Shown one piece after another: positions 1 to 9,354 of a stretch of DNA of 64,000 bases. The notes under the pieces were generated by a model. The model searched no databases, had not been told where the DNA came from, and saw only the letters and a program-made list of their open reading frames with translations. The stretch is from Carnegiea gigantea. Lineage: Eukaryota > Streptophyta > Magnoliopsida > Caryophyllales > Cactaceae. The stretch is from NCBI GenBank assembly GCA_029747015.1, contig JAKOGI010000005.1, forward strand, positions 796,191 through 860,190. Direction: 5' to 3'. A program made the translations under genes and the position numbers. Position 1 is the first letter of the stretch, and each line of letters starts with the position of its first letter.

Positions 1-181
1 CTTCTTGCTTGTCGTTTCTCTACATTCACTTTTTACGGCCCCATTTGTGAAATTATGTTGGTATTCCCGTTAATCTTACCGGCTGAATATTGTGCTTGTC
101 ATATTTTTGAAGAGTTTCGCCTGAGCTTAGACTTGCTCTATCTTAGTTTTTGATTCTCTGTTATTTTTTGTACTGTTGCAG
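1..181 (+). other. 3' part of the last intron of the ADP/ATP carrier gene
   Basis: This AT/T-rich stretch ends in a pyrimidine tract and CAG just before the in-frame carrier exon. No coding potential was seen in it. Confidence 0.65.
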
Positions 182-481
182 GGTAATTTCTTTGCTAGCT
201 TTTTCTTGGGTTGGGCTGTAACGACTGTTTCTGGGGTATGTGTCTATCCGTTTGATACATTGCGACGAAGGATGATGCTTACATCCGGACACCCCTCGAA
301 GTACCGTAATGCAGTTCATGCGTTCCATGAGATAATCCATCATGAAGGATTTTTTGCGCTTTATCGAGGAGTCACTGCAAACATCCTTTTGGGGGTGGCA
401 GGTGCTGGCGTGCTTGCAGGCTACGATCAGTTGCACCATATTGCTTATAGACATGGCTATAAGTTTGAGCCATACCATTAA
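182..481 (+). CDS. ER-ANT1: ADP/ATP carrier (mitochondrial carrier family), 3' terminal exon, ER-ANT1-like
   Basis: Only the last coding exon is in the window (99 codons plus the stop at 479-481). It follows a pyrimidine-rich intron end and a CAG acceptor at 179-181, in phase 0. The peptide has a mitochondrial-carrier signature (PFDTLRRRMM) containing the RRRMM motif of adenine nucleotide translocators. It then has an ALYRGVTANILLGVAGAG segment covering the last transmembrane helices and a GYDQL end. Carriers of this family exchange ADP for ATP across a membrane as six-helix bundles. The short tail and the LTSG and YRGVTAN wording resemble the plant ER-located ER-ANT1 more than the mitochondrial AAC proteins; this is from memory, not a search. 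The 5' exons lie outside the window. The USP gene downstream is convergent. Confidence 0.8.
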   Translation, partial: GNFFASFFLGWAVTTVSGVCVYPFDTLRRRMMLTSGHPSKYRNAVHAFHEIIHHEGFFALYRGVTANILLGVAGAGVLAGYDQLHHIAYRHGYKFEPYH

Positions 482-1085
482 GAGAGTGAAATGTATGTAT
501 GCTATTACATGTATTGCTTAGAATTAGTTGTTGCAGATCTATTGGTTATTCAAAGAAGGATATACTGGGAAAAAAAGATTGCTGACAAAAGCTGTAGGAA
601 ATATCGATCCATATCATGTTTGTTTGTTTATGTCTATGATCAAAGGCTTCGCTCACTGTGCCATCTTGTACATTTTAAATGATTGGTGAAATATAATCTC
701 ATTATTGGCCACAGAATTTCAGAGATTTCTGGCTTGTGTACAATACAATGATTGGCTTAATGTAGGTTTGCACTTCTAGCATTTTGCAAGTAAAGTCTTT
801 ATTCCACAGCAATTTCCTTAAACTAAGCCAAGCCATTTTCCCTATTGCAGATGAGATGTCTGCGGCATTCCTTTTGAGATTCTTTGCATTAACAAAAAGC
901 CAAGAGTGTGTATCTATGAGTTGTGTTCTCTTTCTGCATGTTTGAACTATTGTCAGGGCCATTATGTAAACAACCTTCTAACTCTTTTAATTGATTATTT
1001 AATTTCTCATCATACATTTGCGAAGCTACAATGCTACGTTCGGCACTTCAACATTCCCGCTTTTTTTGTTTGGGTTTTTTTTTTT

Positions 1086-1182
1086 GGGGGGGGGGGGGGG
1101 GGCTCTCCTTGTAAGGGCACCATCAGTCATGGGGACACCCTGATTGGAGAGGGCCAGGTCCCCGGGGGTGGGGGGGGGGGGC
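1086..1182. repeat. Two long poly-G tracts
   Basis: There is a run of about 17 G after a T-run near 1086-1102. A second G-rich tract (G5-T-G12) lies near 1165-1182. Both could form G-quadruplexes on the + strand. Homopolymer lengths may be uncertain in the assembly. Confidence 0.75.
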
Positions 1183-1513
1183 CCCTTTTTGAATCATCCT
1201 TTTGCAATTGCTATTTTCAGTTCGTAGTTTCCCCTAATGGGCTGGGTGGGAGGGTTCCACTGCTTGAATCCATGGCTGTGTCGCGCATCTTGATTTTAAA
1301 TTCTTGCATTTTCTTTTTCGACAGACTTCTTCTGAGCCGCATTCTTTTTACTTGTTAGTCTTGGATTTCATGGTAAGTGGCTTGCAGCAAAGGGGTTGTA
1401 ATTTGATGCTTGATATCATTTATTTCTCAGTGAGGTTGTAAGGGTTGGTTAAGGGTGGGGTCACTTGGATCTCACCTTAATTTTATTTTTCTGGATTTGT
1501 TCTAGACCCAATT

Positions 1514-1605
1514 TTACGTGCAGTTATGTATGTATAGGTAAGGCTGCCTACATCTTGATCTCCTCAATTCTCGCGAAAGCTTGACCCACACTGGGAGTTG
1601 TTGTT
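1514..1605 (+). mobile_element. Short SINE (Au-like 3' region) with 15-bp target-site duplication
   Basis: The segment has the hallmarks of a plant Au-type SINE tail: GGTAAGGCTGCCTACATC, a central region ending CCCACACTGGGAG, and a TTG-repeat end. GTTCTAGACCCAATT occurs directly before it (1499-1513) and again directly after it (1606-1620), a perfect 15-bp duplication as expected for target-primed reverse transcription. At about 92 bp it is much shorter than a full Au SINE, so it looks 5' truncated. Confidence 0.7.
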
Positions 1606-2738
1606 GTTCTAGACCCAATTATGCCAGATATCCAGCATTTGTAGAAGCAAGTATAGGAGTGGTACCTTATCCCTTCTATTGGCAATGAAAACTGTTAACC
1701 GTTGCAACTTTAATGGAATATCTTGGCAGAGATAAGTGAGCATTTTGATAGTCAATGTGATCGACGGAGTTTTTGTTGATTGACGCTGGCTTCTTAGACT
1801 CACACTCTGTAAAAAGGCGGGTGTTGCACTTTGTTTTTTCCCCAGATGTTGCATTCCGGCTATTTGTGTATTATGCTACATGCTGATAGTATTGATTCAC
1901 TTGTTAAGTTTGCGGCCAAGAAGGAAAAGATTCATCACAGTACTCTTGGGAAAAGGAAAACAGTTAAAATCAGAAATTCCTTCTGTAAGCCTCTGGGAAT
2001 CCCTTAAAAACTTTGTCTTATTTGAAGTTCTGTTCTTATGCCCTTTTTTTTTCTCTTTTGTCCCCGTTTTCCCCCGCTTTTCTTGCCTTCCTCCATAGGT
2101 ACTGTATGTGATGCACAGTAAACGTCTTTTGAAAGCTGAGAGTCATTGGCATCCGGATCATTCTGTTGTTCCCCTCTATCTCTGACAAGGATAGGGTTTC
2201 TTGTTTAATTGACTGGTACTATTTTCCATTTTACTTTGTGTCATTAGGAGGAGAAATGATTATAAACAAAAAGACTAATTAACCTCCATCTCGACGATCC
2301 AGTGACACCCCCACACCCTTTGGCATGCTGGTCAATAACGTAACTTCCAAGTTGGAGTGATGGAAATGGAATGCATGGTGGTTAGTACCAAAACGTCCTG
2401 TCAATCATGCTCAAAATTTTCCGTTGAATTGTGGTTGAAAGGACTGGCTATTGATGGAGAGGAGCATACATGAAAGTGTGTGGTTCAAAAGGTGCATTTG
2501 ACATCCGAATGATTGGTCTTAACTCTTAAACAACTCTAGATGAAGTAGATTTTATAATTGCTGTCACTTTGTAGTGTTAGAATTTCCTGAACGTCACCAA
2601 TGCTAGATGTGTTTTTGACTAAAGCATAGTTAATTTTACGCTCTTAGAAAGAGTTTTAACTGGCCTTATATGATTTATGCCTGTGTGAACGAACTGTTTG
2701 ACATTTGTGCCATCTTGGTAACTAATAGCTCTTTGTAC

Positions 2739-2852
2739 CTAGAAGAGTATACTCTTCTAAGCCTATTATTAACACCACACCCCCCCCCCCCTAGAAGAGT
2801 ATACTCTTCTAAGCCTATTATTAACACCACACCCCCCCCCCCCCCCGGGGGG
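2739..2852. repeat. Two tandem 52-bp units, each with a perfect 20-bp palindrome and a poly-C run
   Basis: The palindrome built on AGAAGAGTATACTCTTCT sits at 2740-2759 and again at 2792-2811. Each copy is followed by AAGCCTATTATTAACACCAC and a C-run of about 12 and 15. The second C-run passes directly into six G, so a C/G homopolymer hairpin is also possible there. Confidence 0.85.
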
Positions 2853-3621
2853 AACCACCAAAATGAACAAATATATCTTTTGAGAAGGCACACTAATACC
2901 TAATTCACTAAATTGATAGTTGGATTTCTAGACAGGCTGGAGTAGTATATAGTTCTTAGACTTGTAGCTCCGGGTTCTCAAACCAAGGACAAGACTATAA
3001 GTCAGTCCTCTTTTGATCCTTTCTATTAACTATGTCGTGAATACTTGTTCTGCCAACATCAAACCAAACAAAAACGCATGAACTGGATGTTGCACCTCAC
3101 ATTTTGAATTTGCTGAGCCTTGACACCCCATGCATAACGAGGTGTCAAATATCTTCGTCATAATTGTCAACGCATTTTAATGCCTAAATTGATACTATAC
3201 TGTTATTTATGTATTTTACTGTTCTTCACTTAAATTGTCTACTTTGGGCATTGCCATGATGGTAGTAGGCCACAAGTAACTCTTCTTGCACGGCCAACCC
3301 TAGCTTCTTAGGGAGATGTGAATTGATATGTTTGGAGAACAATACTCTGTTGAGAATTTGGGGATGAAATAGACTCGCTTTCTATTTTGTGATGTTCCAA
3401 GACAATTGCTTTAATCCTCGATGTGATTTTTTGCCTTAAACTCTTTTCTAGATTCCTCTTTCAAGGATGACTCATGAAATCCATTCCTCTAGAAGTGGGA
3501 GTTTTAATTTAGGGTAGCAAGAAGTTAGTGGAGAAATTCTCCAAATGTGCAGTACAGTGACCATTTACAATTCTTATTGTGCCCAGATGACCCTTGATCC
3601 GGTGTCGTTTGATCAAAATCT

Positions 3622-5134
3622 CTAGGCCAAGAGCCAGAAATTCTTATGACGCTTGGTAGTAATTAAATAGCCTCCTAGTTTCCTGCTCTTCCTCCTTACG
3701 GCAATGGTCATGCAGTCAGCATTTTGGATGCAGTGATCAACTACACTTTGGCTGCTTTTATTCCTGCCTGTCCACCTCATCAGAAGTCTCCATGCCATTG
3801 ATCGCTTTCTGTGGCCGAGTACCAATAATGATGCCTTATGTTCTTTAGCTTGTTCCACTATTATTGGCCCCTTTTCCTTTCCAGCAAGCGCTACTACCTC
3901 TACTTGTACCTGTTAAATGCAAGACACCATTGTTAGCCTATTAGAGATTGAGCAAGAGTGCTGTTGGTTTCCTCTGTGCGGAACGCAGTTAACACACTGC
4001 CAGAAGCTCTGGCTTGTGTATAAGCGTGGAAAAATGGCACGTTTAAACAATCTTTGATATACTGACTAGAGTGCAGCACTGCAGAAAGACAACCACTGCC
4101 ATATGTAGATCCTGACAGATTGACAGATAGGTTCTAGATGTACAGTGCCTTGTTTCTGTGAACGGGGGCATTTTGCAGGGACACATAAAATCGAAATAGG
4201 CTTCAATGTTGACTTCCTAAGATATTGCTTCTAAGCTGTAAATACTTCTTAAGATAGTATTGGAAGCTTGCTAGTGGTGGGCAAATGAGTGGGCTGTCTT
4301 TGGCCACACGGGTCAAACGGGTTTGGCTGGGCTGTCATTTAACCCTACGTGGTTCGGCATGCCTGTCAAATCGAAAAACATGGAACTATCCAGACTGGTC
4401 CTATCGCAGCCTGGTTGACAAGGCTGAGTTGGTTTCTGGCTAAGCCAACAGACTGATTTGATGTTGGCTCAGTGGCTTGGCCCAGACTTGTCCATTTGTC
4501 ACCGTCATTATTACTTTCATCCCTTAGTCATCTTCTACTATGTTTATTGTGGTATAGTATATGATTGATATTGAATGATCAGAGAAATGTTGTTCACTCA
4601 TACCCCTGGTCTTCTGTTTTGACACGCGCTTTTCATCGAGTAAAGAAGCCCATAAGCTTTGGGATTGACATTACTCTGAGAGTTTGAGCCTGCATTTGTC
4701 ACCATTAATAACCGTAAACATAATCCTCTCTGCATCACACGTAAGTGATTGAATTTCATCATCACACAACTCAGACATAAAAACTCACCAGTTTTGGATG
4801 GTTTAGCAATATGGAGAAGAATAACAGTGTCCTCTTTCTGAACAGTGTGTGAGAGCGCCCATTGGAGCTCACCCCTAGCCTCCTGGCTCGAGTCCACCAC
4901 AATCATGATCCTGTTGCCTTCCTTGACCTCGCTGTTTGTGGAGTTATCGTCACTGCTTCTGGGGCTATCACTGCAGAAGCTCGACCCGAGGTCATTGTTA
5001 CAGTACTCATCCTTGTGGCTTTCCTTGATGGAATTGTAAGCTGGGTTGGACTGTAATCGCGGTGAACGCACCTTGATCCTTGCTTTGCTCACTCTGACAC
5101 ACAGCCCCGATATTCTGGTACGCACTCTCACCAT
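3622..5134 (-). CDS. Universal stress protein (USP) domain protein, complete, three exons
   Basis: Exons were placed at 5134-4789, 4689-4604 and 3909-3622 (346, 86 and 288 nt, giving 239 aa). Donors GTGAGT and GTATGA and two AG acceptors all keep the frame. Residues 1-73 are a basic, Ser/Asp-rich leader. The USP fold starts at about residue 74 with NRIMIVVDSS, followed by ELQWALSHTV and DTVILLHIAKPS. The last exon gives VQVEVV, EKGPIIVEQAKE and LLVLGHRKRS, ending near the MTIAV strand. USP proteins are alpha/beta nucleotide-binding-like folds linked to stress responses; this plant subgroup has no defined reaction. The usual G-2X-G-9X-G ATP motif is not clearly present, so ATP binding is doubtful. 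Intron 1 is only 99 nt and has no in-frame stop. The gene converges on the ER-ANT1-like gene. Confidence 0.88.
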
Positions 5135-5205
5135 CCTCAGCTGTTCGTACGTTTACAAGAGTAGTTTGTTCGGGTACTAGGATGAAAATATGGGAGGAAG
5201 CGTGG

Positions 5206-5214
5206 CATATATAG
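5206..5214 (-). promoter_or_regulatory. TATA box of the USP gene
   Basis: The minus strand reads CTATATATG, 72 bp upstream of the ATG at 5134. This is a typical plant TATA sequence and would place transcription start near 5180, giving a 5' leader of about 45 nt. No competing TATA lies closer to the start codon. Confidence 0.6.
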
Positions 5215-6793
5215 CAGGGAAATACATCTGACTGAGCAGAAGGCGTGGAGATCACCATGGTGTTGGACCATTCTCCAATTTCTTTTGAATCAGTGAGATT
5301 TCTTGGTTGATTTGCCTGTTTGTTTGTATGTTTGGTGGGTTGTTTTCGATTAGTTTTTGGTGGGGGGCAAATAAACATCTCTAAACGTGCTGGCCATTAA
5401 GGTTTCTGAGCATATTGATTGGTGTTAATTAGTGGGGTTATGTTAATAAATGATTTTGTTGACCAGAGGCATCCGACCGTGTGGTGTCTGAACTGTAATC
5501 CACTCCTATCCAACTCAACTTGGTATTTATAATTCTACATTCTCCAATCATGCAAATGGTTTTAGATATGATTTCTGGTGATCTAAGTTGAGATGATTGG
5601 GTGGTTCTTTGAACAATCTTAATAGCAAGAAGAATATAATTATCCAAGTTTGTAATCTCAATCTTGATTTGATTATTAATAGTACGTTCTTTTTTCTTAT
5701 TGGTTTTCGTTAAACTTTACCTAAGAAGGGCTGTTTGACAACTCATCAGTCAGGACAGAGATGAAGACCATATATGGTCATACCTCTGCAAACCTTGCAC
5801 AGTTGTTCACTGGCGACTGGATTAGGAGAGAGAATGGGCAGTTAAACTATAGTATTAGACGATCTCGTCTACAAGTGTGCTTACCCTTAAGGTCCATGGG
5901 GTTGGCCCAAAAAAGAATTCCTTTTTATGCTGATCTGACGATAATTTTGTAATTTTTGAAATTTTGGCCTGTAATTTTGCTGACTTAAATATTGATGAAA
6001 AGAAAAAAATATGTGGGACTTGACAGATGACAACCCCCCGGGCCAAGGTCTGATCCTTCATTGTGGGAGCACTAGACTTCTAACTCATATCACAACATAA
6101 CCATGAAGCCGGAGGACTCATCTACTATCTACTCTATCACTCTCTCTAGGGGTAAAGCCGAAGCTTATATCAAAAGGGGGCTATGAACGAAATTGGATAT
6201 TTTCAAAGGCCACAATATTAAAAATTAGCGTAATTTTACCCAATTTGTGACACCGTACACTCGAGAAATAAGTTGTGTACCAAATGTTGAGGCTTGGGGA
6301 GCGCTTGTATCCAATCTAACTACAGAATACAAACACAAACTACACAAGAAAGAGGCGATGAGAACCTTTCCACTCATTCAAGTCCGAGAAAGCGATTGAC
6401 TAATTTTAGATTTGAACTAAAGTCGATTACGTCTAATTGATTGAAGTTTGCCTGTAAAAACATTTTTCAGTGATTTAATTAAAATAATCACGGCATTTTC
6501 CAACTTTTTATTAATTTTTTGGTCCATCCTACCGTCCAGTCCAGTCCAATCCATTCCAGTACATTAGCTGTCCCAATTTCCTTGAACATTCTTGTAGTTT
6601 AAAGTCCCATCAAACAGCTTGCCTCACTAGATTTTGTATCTTAATAATATTAATATATCAAAGATGTTGAAATCGTGTCATTCCGTCGACTGACAAATTC
6701 ACAGTGTGGCTGGTGTCTATTATGCTCCCAATTAGTCATGCCGCTAAAAATATATTAAAATGAGATGTGATAAATAATTAAATATACGTGGTA

Positions 6794-6794
6794 A

Positions 6795-6831
<37 letters not shown>

Positions 6832-6864
6832 TATATATATATACACACACACATATATATATAT
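6794..6864. repeat. Compound (AT)n(AC)n(AT)n(AC)n(AT)n microsatellite
   Basis: Alternating AT and AC dinucleotide runs are read directly from the sequence. Confidence 0.95.
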
Positions 6865-6894
6865 GGCAATGGGAGCATAGGGTTATAAGAGAAC

Positions 6895-7375
6895 CAAATC
6901 CGCTCGGCGAGTCAACTCGAGCTTGATTTAACCAAAATTCGGCTCAACCCTAACTTGACTCAGATACCTATTGAGCTGAGTCTGAACCTACTTTCACTCG
7001 GGTTGGCTCGGCTCATTCGATCTTATTTAGGTAATTTAGAAGGGGATAACTTCTGTTCCATGGGTACACATCAACTTTGTATAATTTGCATACACATAGT
7101 TCAATATTAAAGCATACATTTGATTATTTTTTTTTCTTTGAGTGGGTTGTATCGTTTTAAAGTAAAGAATTTTTCAATAATTTTCAAGTTAAATCGCGTT
7201 AAGATTTGAGCTATAAAATTAAAAAATCCACTGTGAAAGCTCGTGCTTGACTCGGTGAAAACTTAGTTTGGTCAAAACTCGGCTCAGACTGAGTTTTTCA
7301 AAGCTCGGCTTAGACTCCGGCTCGGTTTGGTTCCTTACTGAGCTTGGGCTTGGACTCGAGCTCAATTACACCAAA
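6895..7375. repeat. Decayed interspersed repeat rich in CTCGG/CTCGAG words
   Basis: The words GCTCGG, CTCGAG, GCTCAA and ACTCGG recur through both ends of this segment (for example 6900-7030 and 7240-7370), around an AT-rich centre. This pattern resembles an old interspersed repeat rather than unique DNA. No termini or TSD could be fixed, so no family is assigned. Confidence 0.4.
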
Positions 7376-8140
7376 GAGCATATACTGCTAGGAGCGTATA
7401 AGAATTTACTGTGACTAAGCAACGCAGCATATTGTGGGAGATGAAACTTGGTTTCGAACGGGGATTATGGAAATAAGGGTGGTGGGTTTTAAAAAATAAA
7501 AGAAATTCTATACACGTCAACTCAACTCTATAGATGTGAGAAAACTGTATAATATGTACAAATACGTCTACGACCAGCATAGTTCAGGTTAATATACCAA
7601 TCCTAGCTAGTCTAAGCCTGCACGGAATTAGACGGGAAATTCATGAACCTAAATGAGCTATAACAAGGAGATAATAACTGGGAACAGCGAAACTGCAAAA
7701 AGCAGCAACCACAATCAGAAGTAACCGTAAAGTTTACACTGCCAATACATAAATATATAATGATTAATGACGACACATGCATAGTCTGTCTGAAATAGTT
7801 CTACATCAAGCTAAGGATAACGGTACGTCCTTAACTCGCGATCTCTCGAGGATATAAATTGCACATATACATACATTATGAACTGATCAAGACAAGTGAT
7901 ACTAATTATGCATCATATAAGCTAAGCTTCAATTCATCTGTCACACATCTTATTCTGGGGATCGGATACTACGAGCAAAGTTCATTTGCTTCAGTCTGAC
8001 TAAAATACACGGAGAAGCTCATGCATGAGGAAGAATGTAATTGTAGCCAATATTCTGGTCTGCAATGCCGTAATATTGTACAGATAGATTTATGTTGAAT
8101 ACAACCGATGGAAGATCAGAAGTGCATTCTGTTTTCCGTC

Positions 8141-9297
8141 TTACTGATTGTGGAGGTGACCACGCATCCAAGATGGCATTGGGTTGGTGTTGTTGCCTCG
8201 ATTTTGTGGGGGCGTTGGTTCGTGATCTTCTTCTACAGCACTTGAGCCGCTCCCAGTTTGATAGCCGCCTCTGCCATGGCATTTCATTGAGTTACATTAT
8301 TAAGGGGGGAGATTTTTTCGTTCTCATTGAGTTCATCTTAGGACTTTAAAACAAAATTACACAAAATAGCATGATTGATCGAAACAATGAATCAGAGTGC
8401 ATGGAGTGAGGATGGGACTAACCCAACATTCAAGGAGGGTAAAGGCTGTGGCTGAGGCATAAGGAAAGCAGACGAGTTAAGGTCATGGTTTTGCGGGATC
8501 CATTCTGACATCCCCTGAGCCAGCGCTTTCTCCTTCTCCTTGATCTGCATTTCATTATTGGTGTTCATCACCCTTGCCATACACAATACAAATTCTCCAA
8601 ATATTCGACAGTAATAATACACTTTTACGGTTGCTGATTTGATAAGTACTGATCAAAATACCTTCTTTGATAGTGAATTGTTTTGCTCCTGCAGTGCTTT
8701 GTCCTGTTGCATAGAAGCATCTTTAGTCATGACTCTTGAAAGATGCACCTGGGAAGGCTTTTTTTTCCTTTTTTTTTTTTTGTTTTTTGGGGGGAAGTCG
8801 TAGAGATGTAATGGTTCCAACTGCCAGATGGTAATTTCTGTTGCACATATGTGCCTTACCTTCTTCTGAAGCTCAGAAATTGACTCATACATGAGTTGAT
8901 TCTGCAAGATAAGCAAGTTTATTAGCTTATTTTGCTTGTTCCCATTGGTAACAACACTGTGTTTTCATTTTTCATAGAGAAAAGGAATAAAAGATGTTGG
9001 TCTCAAGAGTTTTTGATCCTGAACAAAAGATGTTTTCCAGATTGGTGCAAGAACCGAAACATTAGCATGAATATTAGCTTTGTGTTCATAAATATAAGGA
9101 AACATAAGAATATTAAAGATTATGTAATAGAGAGAAAAAAAAAGATATGTAAGAGTTTAAAATGAGAAAGCTTTCATGGCATTGCAGATCCTAAAAATAG
9201 AAAACTTAATCAATCCATACAGAGGACAACTAGCTCGTACTATTGTGAGAAGAGGCGCCTAATTTTCACTCTTTACCATGTACCATTGTAAAAAAAT

Positions 9298-9354
<57 letters not shown>

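Larger units (their letters stand above)
482..3621. other. Intergenic DNA and 3' UTRs between two convergent genes
   Basis: No gene was recognised. The first few hundred bases are likely 3' UTR of the carrier gene, and the bases just below 3622 are likely 3' UTR of the USP gene. The interval holds long poly-G tracts, a short SINE tail with a TSD and a duplicated palindrome, each listed separately. The open frames here are short and run through G- or C-runs, so none is called. Confidence 0.6.
5215..8140. other. Intergenic region between the USP promoter and the FUL 3' end
   Basis: No gene was recognised. The lower part is USP upstream sequence. A dinucleotide microsatellite lies near 6.8 kb and a decayed repeat-like region lies at 6.9-7.37 kb. 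Bases from about 7.7 kb to 8140 are the probable FUL 3' UTR and downstream flank. Open frames are short and lack recognisable domains. Confidence 0.6.

Noticed and set aside
906..1358. Open frame of about 150 codons on the + strand
   Set aside because: It runs through two poly-G tracts coding for poly-Gly, has no domain, and lies in carrier 3' flank.
4862..5056. + strand open frames over the USP gene
   Set aside because: Shadows of USP exon 1, which has clear domain text on the minus strand.
5007..5378. Minus-strand open frame overlapping the USP 5' end
   Set aside because: Different frame, no domain, and it spans the TATA box.
8092..8349. + strand open frame
   Set aside because: It is antisense to FUL exon 8, whose frame ends in the conserved FUL motif.
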